A stretch of DNA of 64,000 nucleotides from Treponema putidum (GTDB taxonomy: Bacteria > Spirochaetota > Spirochaetia > Treponematales > Treponemataceae), in contig NZ_CP009228.1 in NCBI RefSeq assembly GCF_000755145.1, positions 865,827 through 929,826 of the forward strand. Reading direction: 5' to 3'. A program made the translations under genes and the position numbers. Each line of letters opens with the position of its first letter. Within the stretch, counting starts at the first letter, position 1. The notes beneath the pieces were generated by a model. The model did not search any database. It had not been told where the DNA came from and was given only the letters and a program-made list of their open reading frames with translations. This document shows, piece after piece, positions 1 through 8,174 of this stretch.

Positions 1-1
1 A

Positions 2-151
2 AATATAAGCAAAAATGAAATGGCAAAACGATTAAATACCTCCCGCAGTGCTGTAAATAATATTCTTGATACGGCATATAACTCATCAATAGGCTCATTA
101 GAAAAAATGGCTTATGCATTAGGTAAACGGATATCGATAACATTGCAATAA
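2..151 (+). CDS. C-terminal part of a small HTH (XRE/HigA-like) protein, truncated by the window edge
   Basis: An open frame enters from the left edge and stops at 149-151, giving about 49 residues. It contains NEMAKRLNTSRSAVNNILD followed by SLEKMAYALGKRISI, the typical second half of a Cro/C1-type helix-turn-helix with its downstream helix. Small proteins of this kind are often antitoxins or repressors encoded beside a toxin, but any partner lies outside the window. A degenerate copy of the MAKRLNTSRSAV coding segment recurs at 3201-3229. The family call rests on the motif alone. Confidence 0.7.
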   Translation, partial: NISKNEMAKRLNTSRSAVNNILDTAYNSSIGSLEKMAYALGKRISITLQ

Positions 152-200
152 CACATAGCGATATTTTAAAAAAATAAACATTTACAAATTTATGTAAATA

Positions 201-229
201 TTGACAAACCTCATTTTTTATTCTAATAT
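201..229 (+). promoter_or_regulatory. Sigma70-type promoter TTGACA-N17-TAATAT
   Basis: TTGACA at 201-206 and TAATAT at 224-229 are separated by 17 bp. An ATG begins at 236, exactly 6 nt after the -10 box, so transcription would start at or next to that A. The next gene with a clear ribosome binding site is at 558, so this promoter would give it a leader of about 320 nt if the two are co-transcribed. Confidence 0.7.
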
Positions 230-235
230 GTCCCC

Positions 236-556
236 ATGTGTAACTTCTTACAAACTTGCTTTAAGTTTAATTTTTCTCAAAAAGGAATTTTAATACAGAA
301 ATTTATCTCTAAACAGACAAATCAAGTTACCCCCCCCCCGAAAAAATTTAATAAATTAAAAAATATTTTAATAAATATATTTTCTCTTTATTGTTTTAAT
401 TTTACTTTAAATTTATTTACCCCGCAAAATAGACTTTATAATCGAAAGAGTTTTAGGCTGACAAGCGTTCTTCTTGAGGAAAGGCTTGTGCGGAACCGGC
501 TTATAACATTTAATCGGTTTAAAATAAATAAAATACCAAATAAACAAGGAGAATAA
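236..556 (+). CDS. Possible leaderless 106-residue ORF containing a C10 tract
   Basis: This fills the roughly 400-bp stretch before the 843-residue gene. The ATG lies 6 nt after a good -10 box, has no Shine-Dalgarno sequence, and the frame ends one base before the next gene's start codon. The product is rich in Phe, Asn, Lys and Ile, has no recognisable domain and does not look strongly protein-like. A run of ten C (330-339), striking in such AT-rich DNA, encodes PPP; any slip there changes the frame. The alternative is an untranslated leader: ACAAGC and GCTTGT near 462-488 could pair as a stem. The coding call is tentative. Confidence 0.35.
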   Translation: MCNFLQTCFKFNFSQKGILIQKFISKQTNQVTPPPKKFNKLKNILINIFSLYCFNFTLNLFTPQNRLYNRKSFRLTSVLLEERLVRNRLITFNRFKINKIPNKQGE

Positions 557-557
557 A

Positions 558-3089
558 ATGCTTTATATTATTTGTACTATAATTGCATTAGCAATTATAA
601 TTTGGCTTGTAAAGATACTTGGAAGATTTATTGCTATGATTTTTAAAGGTATTTTTTACTTATTTTATGGAATACTTTATTGTGTTATTGCTGGCCCTGC
701 AATTGTATGCACAAAAATTTTCTATGTAATAACAAAAATATTTTTTTTACAAGGATTTATATATTATTTACTTGCTTTGGGAAGTATTCCATCATTAATT
801 TATTTATTAGGCTTTCATATTCCATATTCAAAAAAAGAAAAATTTATTGATGAAAAGAATTTTTTTAAAAATAATCGAAAGGAAAGAAATAATGTAATAG
901 CTATGTCATTTTTTCTTAGTTTAGAATCTTATTTATTGTTTTATATTCACTTTAAAATAATGGAACTGTATTCTATATTTATTATATCAGGGCTTAGTTT
1001 TACAATAATATCATTTATATATATTATTATTAAATGTAATGAATGGAAAAACAAAAATAAGAATTTTTATGAAAGCTGTATTGAATGGAAAAAATGGACA
1101 TTAAGTAAAAGTGATATTATTTTTGACATGCAAATAGAAGAACAGCTCATATCGATGACAGATGATATTTCTAATGCAGATAAAAATAAAAACATATTTA
1201 CAATTTATGAAATGCCTTATGGGCGTACAACTGCTTTTATTTCGTATTTTAATAAAAATCTTGATGATGAAGAACCAATATATTTTTCTCCAACTATGAG
1301 TTCGGATGAAAATGAGTTAAGAGAATATGGAACATTGATTACAACAAAAGGTATATATATTTCAGTTCAAAATCAAGATGATATTGAAATACCTTTTATG
1401 GGATTATGGAGTACAGATATAAGCGAAGATAAATGCTTTTTTAATTATGGAATAGTAGATGATGAGTATAAAGTTGTAGAAGTTGACTCAGACGATTCTA
1501 CGATAAATATTAAAGAAATATGTGATTTTACTCAAAGTATTAACACTATTTCATTATCTATGTTACATGACAATATAAAAAATGGTATTGATGAGGCTTT
1601 TGATTCTTATGAAAATACAATTGCAGAAATTACTGAATCAGAGAGAAAATTTAATGATGAGCAAAAGCTTTCTTCTATTTCAAAAAGTAGTGAGCTAGGT
1701 GGTATTGGAGCCGGACTCGAACAAAATGCACATATATATAATGACGAAGTAAAATATTTGATGAATGGGGCAAGAGGTGGTGGATATGCTGCAGAATATG
1801 GAAACAATGCTATTGATAGAATTACTGGAAATAATGTAAAAAATATGGCTCAAGATTTAGAAAATGGTCGTCAAAAATTACATGGTGCAGATAGGAATGT
1901 AAATGGAATAAACATACAGACAAAATATTACAAAAGTGCTCCTGAATCAATCGGTGCTGCATTTGAACATAAACAAGCTATATATTTGAACGAAGATGGA
2001 ACAATGATGCAAATAGAAGTTCCTCGAGATCAATATAATCAAGCTATTCAAGAAATGCAAAAGCGCATAAGGAATGGACAAGTACCAAATGAGACAAATC
2101 CGGATAATGCCAAAAATTATGTGAGGAAGGGGCATTTTACATATTTTCAAGCAAATAATATTGCCCTTGCCGGAAGTATTGAGGGTATCACAGTGGATAT
2201 TGCTCAAGGAGTTGTATGCTCATTACCGGGAGCTGGTATTACAGCAGCACTTACATTTGCAACTGCTGTATGGAATGGGGATGATATCAAGGAAGCTGCA
2301 AAAAGAAGTACTTTATCCGGACTTAAAGTAATGGGAAAATGTGCTGCAATTTATACCATAACCATGCAGCTTTCAAGAGATAAAATCATAAATATTTTTG
2401 CGCCTAAAGTTTTGGTTGGAGAAAATGGTAAAAAAGTTGTTAAAAGTTTTGCAAGTATTAATAATCCAATCTTTGCTGCTGCTGAAAAGGCTGCCGGAAA
2501 AATAAGTACATCTTCTGTAGCTCAATCAAAAATTGGAAAATCATTAAATCTTGACAAAATAAATGGCAGACAGTTAATTGGAGGTACGGTAACCGCTGCT
2601 ATTGTTTATGGACCGGATGTGTGTAAGGCCTTTCAAGGAAAAATATCCGGTAAGCAACTTATCAAAAATTCAACAGTCAATACGGCGGGATTAATAGGAG
2701 CCGCATTGGGAACGGCTATTCCAATTCCAATTGTAGGTTCTATGATAGGCGGTGCGATAGGAAGTTTTGTCGCAAAGAAAGTAATGGATAATTTTATTGA
2801 AGATGATGCAGTTATGATGTTTAGAATAATGAGAGAGGAATTTCTTGATATTGTAATGCTTTACTCCTTTAATAAAGAAGAATTTGATAAAATTTTAAGT
2901 ATGACCATTGGTAATTCAAATATGTCAAGTATCTTACAAAAAATGTACCAATCAGAAACACCAAAAGAATTTGCAGATGCTTTGATTACAGCACAAGTGC
3001 AAGAAATACTTGCTGAACGACCTAGAATTACAAGTTCAATGTTAGAAGAAGGGGTTACATTGATGCTTGAAGATAAATCTGTTGCCTAA
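558..3089 (+). CDS. 843-residue membrane protein with glycine-zipper C-terminal region, unknown function
   Basis: The start is supported by AAGGAG 6 nt upstream. The N-terminal 160 residues hold about four to five hydrophobic segments (roughly 1-30, 37-60, 63-80, 115-132, 138-155). The middle (200-400) is acidic and soluble-looking, followed by a glycine-rich stretch (about 390-440, with GARGGGYAAEYG). The C-terminal third has further hydrophobic helices and a glycine zipper, GLIGAALGTAIPIPIVGSMI, continuing as GGAIGSFVAKK near residue 725. Such zippers occur in pore-forming or membrane-inserting proteins, but I do not recognise the family. A toxin or effector role is speculation. It is flanked by an HTH gene end and a remnant of similar sequence, and is closed by a terminator, so it looks like a discrete cassette. 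Confidence 0.8.
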   Translation: MLYIICTIIALAIIIWLVKILGRFIAMIFKGIFYLFYGILYCVIAGPAIVCTKIFYVITKIFFLQGFIYYLLALGSIPSLIYLLGFHIPYSKKEKFIDEKNFFKNNRKERNNVIAMSFFLSLESYLLFYIHFKIMELYSIFIISGLSFTIISFIYIIIKCNEWKNKNKNFYESCIEWKKWTLSKSDIIFDMQIEEQLISMTDDISNADKNKNIFTIYEMPYGRTTAFISYFNKNLDDEEPIYFSPTMSSDENELREYGTLITTKGIYISVQNQDDIEIPFMGLWSTDISEDKCFFNYGIVDDEYKVVEVDSDDSTINIKEICDFTQSINTISLSMLHDNIKNGIDEAFDSYENTIAEITESERKFNDEQKLSSISKSSELGGIGAGLEQNAHIYNDEVKYLMNGARGGGYAAEYGNNAIDRITGNNVKNMAQDLENGRQKLHGADRNVNGINIQTKYYKSAPESIGAAFEHKQAIYLNEDGTMMQIEVPRDQYNQAIQEMQKRIRNGQVPNETNPDNAKNYVRKGHFTYFQANNIALAGSIEGITVDIAQGVVCSLPGAGITAALTFATAVWNGDDIKEAAKRSTLSGLKVMGKCAAIYTITMQLSRDKIINIFAPKVLVGENGKKVVKSFASINNPIFAAAEKAAGKISTSSVAQSKIGKSLNLDKINGRQLIGGTVTAAIVYGPDVCKAFQGKISGKQLIKNSTVNTAGLIGAALGTAIPIPIVGSMIGGAIGSFVAKKVMDNFIEDDAVMMFRIMREEFLDIVMLYSFNKEEFDKILSMTIGNSNMSSILQKMYQSETPKEFADALITAQVQEILAERPRITSSMLEEGVTLMLEDKSVA

Positions 3090-3111
3090 CATACTAATGG
3101 GATTCTATCAT

Positions 3112-3166
3112 AAAAGCGGCTCAAAGTGTATCTACTCGGTATTTTTTGAGCAGCTTTTCTTTTTGG
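3112..3166 (+). terminator. Hairpin terminator after the 843-residue gene
   Basis: AAAAGC-G-GCTCAAA (3112-3125) pairs with TTTGAGC-A-GCTTTT (3145-3158) with one internal G/A mismatch, and is followed by a T-rich tail (CTTTTTGG). The loop is long (about 19 nt). It sits 22 nt after the stop codon. Confidence 0.65.
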
Positions 3167-3200
3167 CTAGAACATTAATATTTCGTACACTATTAATGTA

Positions 3201-3229
3201 CGATTAAATATTTCCTGCAGTGCTGCAAA
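3201..3229 (+). pseudogene. Remnant of an HTH gene, similar to 29-57
   Basis: 25 of 29 bases match 29-57 and all four differences are transitions. In the matching frame it reads RLNISCSAAK, against RLNTSRSAVN in the intact partial gene. No open frame extends from it. It is a short decayed copy, or the footprint of a duplication that brackets the 558-3089 gene. Confidence 0.5.
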
Positions 3230-3247
3230 AACTACTCCCTCATCTCT

Positions 3248-3276
3248 TTGAAAATTTATCTTAAATAGTATATAAT
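3248..3276 (+). promoter_or_regulatory. Promoter TTGAAA-N17-TATAAT, leaderless geometry
   Basis: TTGAAA at 3248-3253 and a perfect TATAAT at 3271-3276 are 17 bp apart. The ATG of the downstream gene is at 3283, six nucleotides after the -10 box, so the transcript probably begins at the start codon. Confidence 0.75.
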
Positions 3277-3282
3277 GCAGTT

Positions 3283-4491
3283 ATGAATCAAGATAGGGTT
3301 AAAGAAATTTTGCTTGAGACGGCGGATACGGAGCTTGAGTTTTCAGTTGTTTTTACGGGAAAAAGCAGCAAAAAGGTAAACGGGCTTTATAAGCCGGATA
3401 CTCACGAAATTATTCTTCATAATAAGAATTTTGCAAATGATAATGAGCTTATTTACACGGCCGTGCATGAATATACTCATCACAAGCAGTGTGAAAAAGA
3501 GGGCGGTTTTTATTCAACACGGGTACACAGCCCCAAGTTTTGGACTCTCTTTCACAGCCTTTTGGCTGAGGCCGAAAAAAAAGGTTTTTATAAAATTACT
3601 CTTGAGGAATCGCCCGAGCTTTTGGAATTAACCGATGAAATCAGACAAGTTATAATGGTAGAAGACGGCCGCCTTATGAAAGAACTCGGCCGCCTGCTTG
3701 GAAAGGCCCGGCCTCTTTGCAAAAAAGCCGGCGTAAGATATGAGGATTATGTCGATAGGGTGCTCTGCCTCCCGAGGGCATCCGCAACTGCTATCGAAAA
3801 AATCAGTGCCTACAATGTAAACCCTGCCATCGGGTATGAGGCGATGAAGTTTGTGGCCAATATAGGCAATGCGGAAAAAAGGGCTGAGGCAGAAGAAATG
3901 TTTTTAAATAAGACAAGCCCTGCAACAGTCCGGGGCACGATTTCTAAAAAGAAAGAAGAAGATCCGCGGCGCACCTTGGAAAAAGAAAAACGGCGTTTGG
4001 AAAAAACCATTTTAAGCCTTCAGGCTCGGCTTGAAACCGTCGAAAGCAGGCTTGCCAATATGCCGATAAGTCCCTTTATAATCGCAGTGATTTTTTCTAT
4101 ATTTATGTCCCTGCCTATGATTGGACAAAACTCTAATCCGATTCCTATTCCGTCCGTGCCTCCTATCCCCGGTATGCCGGAAATCCCTAAACCGAATACA
4201 ATAAACCCTGTAATACCTCAAGCTCCGGCTGCCCCGGAATTTTTAAAAACCACCAATCAGCCTAAGACTGAAAAAACCGTAGCAAGAAAAAAAATAAGCC
4301 CTGCCGAAATGATAGAGCGCTTAAACTCAAGCCAAGGCGGAGCTTTTGCAAAACGGCTGATGAGTACCCTCATCGAAAATGACGATCAGGGCTTTGATGT
4401 TCTAAACAAAATTATCGAGGAACTTTCAAAGGATAATTTACAAGGATTTCTTATTCAAACCGTAGAATCCAAAAATAAAAAAACGTTTTAA
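3283..4491 (+). CDS. Zinc-metallopeptidase-like protein with C-terminal membrane segment
   Basis: 402 residues. The N-terminal half carries AVHEYTHHKQCE near residue 63, a HExxH-type zinc site variant (HEYTHH), followed by HSPKFW about 25 residues later. That arrangement resembles SprT/WSS1-like peptidases. The middle (100-215) is helical and charged. A coiled coil (about 220-258) leads to one transmembrane helix (about 262-278), a proline-rich linker (280-320) and a helical tail. There is no Shine-Dalgarno sequence; the start is chosen from the promoter geometry and the conserved-looking N-terminus. A proteolytic role is inferred from the motif. The membrane anchor behind a coiled coil is unusual for this fold. 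GC-richer codon use than the previous gene marks a return to core-like DNA. Confidence 0.75.
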   Translation: MNQDRVKEILLETADTELEFSVVFTGKSSKKVNGLYKPDTHEIILHNKNFANDNELIYTAVHEYTHHKQCEKEGGFYSTRVHSPKFWTLFHSLLAEAEKKGFYKITLEESPELLELTDEIRQVIMVEDGRLMKELGRLLGKARPLCKKAGVRYEDYVDRVLCLPRASATAIEKISAYNVNPAIGYEAMKFVANIGNAEKRAEAEEMFLNKTSPATVRGTISKKKEEDPRRTLEKEKRRLEKTILSLQARLETVESRLANMPISPFIIAVIFSIFMSLPMIGQNSNPIPIPSVPPIPGMPEIPKPNTINPVIPQAPAAPEFLKTTNQPKTEKTVARKKISPAEMIERLNSSQGGAFAKRLMSTLIENDDQGFDVLNKIIEELSKDNLQGFLIQTVESKNKKTF

Positions 4492-4520
4492 TAAAGAATT
4501 TTAATTTTAACGGAAAAAAT

Positions 4521-4838
4521 ATGCTGGAAGAATTCGGCTCCTTTGCCTTGTCCGGCATAACGGCCGATAAAAGTTTTTTTATGGCAGCAGAATCAAAGGC
4601 TGCAGCAGCAGGCCAAATAAACGGAGAGCGGTTGTATATTTTTGCAAAACGGAACATAGCCGGAACCTACAAGCTCTTTGTAGAAATAGACCAAGACACA
4701 AAAAATCATAGCTCATTATTTTTTAAGTTTTTTAAAAACTCTCCCTTTGATGCGAAGCTGGATCAAAATATTTTATTTTCTCAAACAAAGACGGAAAAAT
4801 TCGATTTGGATGCGGTTTTTGATTTATCCACAGAGTAA
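4521..4838 (+). CDS. Hypothetical 105-residue protein
   Basis: It begins 29 nt after the metallopeptidase-like gene in the same direction and is probably co-transcribed. The sequence mixes hydrophobic and charged residues like a folded cytosolic protein (AAESKAAAAGQINGERLYIF, then KLFVEIDQDTK), with no signal peptide, membrane helix or known motif. The ribosome binding site is poor. I do not recognise it. Confidence 0.5.
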   Translation: MLEEFGSFALSGITADKSFFMAAESKAAAAGQINGERLYIFAKRNIAGTYKLFVEIDQDTKNHSSLFFKFFKNSPFDAKLDQNILFSQTKTEKFDLDAVFDLSTE

Positions 4839-4896
4839 GGGGAGCTATAAAAACATAAACTTTTTAAAAATAAGATGGAGCAAAAATAAAAAAGAA

Positions 4897-4928
4897 GACT
4901 CACTCAAAAGGAGGATAATGAGCGAGTC
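4897..4928 (+). promoter_or_regulatory. Hairpin holding a Shine-Dalgarno sequence in its loop and the start codon at its stem
   Basis: GACTCACTCA (4897-4906) pairs with TGAGCGAGTC (4919-4928) with one A/C mismatch. The 12-nt loop carries AAGGAGG, and the ATG (4918-4920) straddles the loop and the 3' arm. This could mask or present the start of the small ORF at 4918. No U-tract follows, so it is not a typical terminator. Confidence 0.5.
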
Positions 4929-5031
4929 TAGTGAAAAACAGTGTGTATCGTTTGTGTGTTGCCAAAGTATACTTGAAAAGGAAAAAAATGTCAAGCATTT
5001 TTTCCCAAAATATCTAAAAATTAAACATTAA
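4918..5031 (+). CDS. Possible 37-residue small protein with strong ribosome binding site
   Basis: AGGAGG lies 3 nt before the ATG, closer than usual. The product (MSESSEKQCVSFVCCQSILE and 17 more residues) has three cysteines and a basic tail, and matches no family I know. It overlaps the 3' end of ychF on the other strand by 11 nt. The purine-rich site and the hairpin around it suggest regulated translation, but a chance ORF is possible. Confidence 0.35.
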   Translation: MSESSEKQCVSFVCCQSILEKEKNVKHFFPKYLKIKH

Positions 5032-6127
5032 ATTTAAAGAACATAACATCACCGTCATTTACTATATAGGCCTTTCCTTCTTGGCGGTAACGTCCTGCCT
5101 CTTTTATCTTTTGTTCGGAACCGTATTTTATAAAGTCATCAAAGCTGTAGACTTCCGCTTTTATAAACCCTTTTTCAAAGTCGGTGTGGATTACTCCGGC
5201 CGCCTTTGGGGCCGTATCCCCTGCATGGATTGTCCATGCCCGGCACTCATCTTCTCCGGCCGTAAAGAAAGTTCTGAGCCCGATTAAGTGATAAGCTGCC
5301 TTTGCAAGCTGTGAAAGGCCGGATTCTTTTAGGCCTGCTTCCGCTAAAAAACTTAGGCGTTCTTCTTCACTTTCAAGGTCGGCTAATTCGGCTTCAAACT
5401 TTCCGCAAATTACAACGGTATCGGCACCCTCCGATTCTGCAATTTTTTTAACTGCCGCTATATAGGGATTGTTATCTTGAGCACCTGTTTCATCCACATT
5501 ACAGACATACATTTGAGGCTTCATTGTAATTAGGTGAGTATCGTAGATTGCAGCTTTTTCATCATCGGTCAAGTCGGCAAGACGGGCTCCTTTTCCTTCC
5601 TGCAAAAGAGGGCGGATTTTTTCGATAGCACGCATTACAACGGCGGCTTCCTTTTGAGCTTCCTTGCCCATTCGGCTCGCCTTTTCGGCACGCTCCGCCC
5701 TTTTATCCAAACTTGCAAGGTCGGCAAGAGCGAGCTCGATATTTATCGTTTCAATATCGGAAGCCGGATCTATTTTTCCTGAAACATGGACAATATCATC
5801 ATTATCAAAACAGCGCACAACGTGGGCAATAACGCCTACTTCTCTAATGTGGGACAAAAACTGATTACCTAAACCCTCGCCCTTTGAGGCCCCCTTTACA
5901 AGGCCCGCAATATCCACAAATTCTACGGTTGCAGGAATTACCTTTTTTGGGTTAAAATGTTCAGCCAGCTTTTTTAAACGGGCATCGGGTAAACTCACAA
6001 TTCCCACATTGGGGTTTATTGTACAAAACGGATAATTAGCAACCTCAGCAGGCGCGCTTGTGAGGGCCGAAAATATAGTCGATTTTCCTACATTGGGTAA
6101 ACCAACAATTCCGCAATTTATAGCCAT
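5021..6127 (-). CDS. ychF: YchF/Obg-family ATPase (GTPase fold)
   Basis: 368 residues, full length for the family. The P-loop GLPNVGKST is at residues 8-16, followed by the ANYPFCTI switch region and DIAGLVKGASKGEGLGNQF. The usual NKxD base-recognition motif is replaced by NVDE, which is known to shift YchF from GTP to ATP. A central coiled-coil arm (about 130-200) and a C-terminal TGS-like domain (HTDFEKGFIKAEV) complete the pattern. YchF binds ribosomes and has been linked to stress and redox responses. GGAGGAAGAG precedes the ATG. It lies 24 nt downstream of sppA and is probably co-transcribed with it. Confidence 0.97.
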   Translation of the reverse strand: MAINCGIVGLPNVGKSTIFSALTSAPAEVANYPFCTINPNVGIVSLPDARLKKLAEHFNPKKVIPATVEFVDIAGLVKGASKGEGLGNQFLSHIREVGVIAHVVRCFDNDDIVHVSGKIDPASDIETINIELALADLASLDKRAERAEKASRMGKEAQKEAAVVMRAIEKIRPLLQEGKGARLADLTDDEKAAIYDTHLITMKPQMYVCNVDETGAQDNNPYIAAVKKIAESEGADTVVICGKFEAELADLESEEERLSFLAEAGLKESGLSQLAKAAYHLIGLRTFFTAGEDECRAWTIHAGDTAPKAAGVIHTDFEKGFIKAEVYSFDDFIKYGSEQKIKEAGRYRQEGKAYIVNDGDVMFFKFNV

Positions 6128-6151
6128 ATCTCTTCCTCCATTACTGAAAGT

Positions 6152-7981
6152 TTAGTTTTCCCAAATAAGGTATTCGGGGCTGTAAACATAGATGCCTTTT
6201 TTTGACTTTAAATTTAAAAAATCCGTGAAGGCCTTGATGTCTGCAAAATTCATTTGTGAAAGCGTAGAGGCATTAATATCTTCTAAAATACTTTTTACTA
6301 AGGCCTCAGTTAAAGGCAGGGGCTTTTTTATTTCCTTTACGGAATATTGTCCGCTGATGTTTACAAGATCTGCAGCATATTTTACGGCATCGTCTAAAGA
6401 ACCTAAAGCATCAACCAATTTTAAATTTAAGGCCTGCTCACCGGAATAGACACGGCCGCCGGCTAATTCTTCAACGGTTTTTTCGGGAAGATTTCTTCCC
6501 CTTGCTACGGTTTCGATAAAGGTTTTATATATGTGCATAACTTCAAGCTGTCTTATTTCTTTTTCTTCAATGGAAGGGTCTTCTAAAATATCATATGAAG
6601 GCTTTTGTCCCGAATAAACCAAATCGCTTGTTATGCCTAGGTATTTTTTTACGGCTTCTTTAAAAGAAGGAGCAGTAGCTAATACACCGATTGAACCTGT
6701 AATTGTGTAAGGACTTGCAAAAATATAATCTGCAGAAGATGAAATCCAATAAGCTCCGGAGGCGGCAACGGAGCCCATTGAAACTACAACAGGTAAACCT
6801 GCGGCCTTAGCTCTGTCTATAGTCCTCCTGATTTCTTCCGACGCAAAGACCTCTCCACCGCCTGAATTTACTCTTAAAACGATGGCCTTTACAGTCGGGT
6901 CATCTTGGGCAATATCAAAAAGTTCCGCAATCTTATAGCTTACAGCGGCCTCCTCTATAGGGCTTGAGCTGGAGGACGTAATTGATCCGTTTAGATGAAT
7001 AACTCCTATCGAATTTTGAGACGGCATCTCTGCAAAATTTGCATTATATGAAGTATAATCTATTGTGTTTACATTTACTAAAAATGTTTTACTATCGGCA
7101 AAGCCTATGTTTGCAGCGAACTCATCTACTGAAGCAATATCGGTAACAAAGCCTTCTTCTAAAGCAGCTCTTGCTCCGTTTCCTTCATATTTTTTTATAA
7201 AAGAATTATTGTTTTCGGCGAATTCCCTAATTTTTTCAGGCGATATATTTCTATTTGCTGCAATGTCCGAAGTGTATTTATTCCATAAATCATCGAACAT
7301 AGATTTTAAATTGCTTCTTACATTTTGAGAAAGGCTATCCCGCGAATAAGTTTCTGCCATACCCTTGTAAGTTCCGGCCTGTATTACATTCCACTTGATG
7401 CCGAATTTTTCTTCCAAGCCTTTAAAAAATACCGGACGGGAGGCGAAGCCCGCAAAGGAGATTTCTCCCAGAGGATCGATTCCTATACGGTCTGCATAGG
7501 AAGCTAAAAAATAAGAAGGAATGGAATAACCCACAGCATAGGCATATATCTTCTTACCGGAATTTTTAAACAGATTTAAAGCCATTCCTAATTCGCTTAA
7601 ATGCCCCGATGAAAGACCTCCTAATTCCGAAAAGTCCAAATAAAGGCTCGTGATACGCCTATCGGAGGCCGCATTTTTTATTGCCTTTACAAGATCAGAA
7701 ACCAGTACTGCCGATTTTTTCCCGAGTGATGGAATACCGGCCGAAAAAATATCCGCTTCCTTTTCTGTAAGAATCCCTGAAGGATTTATCATAAGTACGG
7801 CTTCATTCGGTACGCGCTCTACTGTTTTTGTATTAGAGGGTATGGATCCCATAACCCCTAAAAAGGAAAAAAAGAAAAAGAAAAAAATGATGTTTATTAT
7901 TATCAAGCGTAAAATATTTATCCCGCGAAAAAGTGCCGTAAAACAACCCGTCCGCTTTTTTTGTTCTTGGTTTTCCTGCAT
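6152..7981 (-). CDS. sppA: Signal peptide peptidase SppA, 67-kDa (tandem) type
   Basis: 609 residues, the long form with two ClpP/crotonase-like domains. One N-terminal membrane helix (about 25-45) anchors it facing the periplasm. The N-terminal domain carries the general-base lysine region (QAGTYKGMAE, near residue 205) and the C-terminal domain the nucleophile region (SMGSVAASGAYWISS, near residue 400), the Ser-Lys dyad layout of E. coli SppA. The family degrades remnant signal peptides in the inner membrane. AGGAG lies 8 nt before the ATG, and a promoter is visible at 8013-8041. The first gene of an sppA-ychF operon. Confidence 0.95.
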   Translation of the reverse strand: MQENQEQKKRTGCFTALFRGINILRLIIINIIFFFFFFSFLGVMGSIPSNTKTVERVPNEAVLMINPSGILTEKEADIFSAGIPSLGKKSAVLVSDLVKAIKNAASDRRITSLYLDFSELGGLSSGHLSELGMALNLFKNSGKKIYAYAVGYSIPSYFLASYADRIGIDPLGEISFAGFASRPVFFKGLEEKFGIKWNVIQAGTYKGMAETYSRDSLSQNVRSNLKSMFDDLWNKYTSDIAANRNISPEKIREFAENNNSFIKKYEGNGARAALEEGFVTDIASVDEFAANIGFADSKTFLVNVNTIDYTSYNANFAEMPSQNSIGVIHLNGSITSSSSSPIEEAAVSYKIAELFDIAQDDPTVKAIVLRVNSGGGEVFASEEIRRTIDRAKAAGLPVVVSMGSVAASGAYWISSSADYIFASPYTITGSIGVLATAPSFKEAVKKYLGITSDLVYSGQKPSYDILEDPSIEEKEIRQLEVMHIYKTFIETVARGRNLPEKTVEELAGGRVYSGEQALNLKLVDALGSLDDAVKYAADLVNISGQYSVKEIKKPLPLTEALVKSILEDINASTLSQMNFADIKAFTDFLNLKSKKGIYVYSPEYLIWEN

Positions 7982-8012
7982 ATTTGTCTCCTAAAATACA
8001 ATTTAAGGCATC

Positions 8013-8041
8013 ATCATAGCAAAAAAGCCTTTTTTTTTCAA
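8013..8041 (-). promoter_or_regulatory. Promoter of sppA, TTGAAA-N17-TATGAT
   Basis: Reading on the minus strand, TTGAAA (8036-8041) and TATGAT (8013-8018) are 17 bp apart, about 32 nt before the sppA start codon. Confidence 0.65.
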
Positions 8042-8113
8042 CTAAGTATATTTTAAGTATAATATTTTAAGCAGATTATAATGTGAACTTAAATACATCT
8101 CTTCGGGCGGTTA

Positions 8114-8142
8114 TTGACACTAAAATAAATTTTAGGTATAGT
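8114..8142 (+). promoter_or_regulatory. Promoter TTGACA-N17-TATAGT ahead of the corrinoid operon
   Basis: TTGACA at 8114-8119 and TATAGT at 8137-8142 with a 17-bp spacer. It reads into the broken small ORF at 8175 and then, about 250 nt later, the first methyltransferase gene. No other clear promoter was seen before 8394. I saw no cobalamin riboswitch in this 412-bp gap (7982-8393). Confidence 0.7.
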
Positions 8143-8174
8143 ATTTTCATCATATCCGCTCAAGGAGGTTATTT

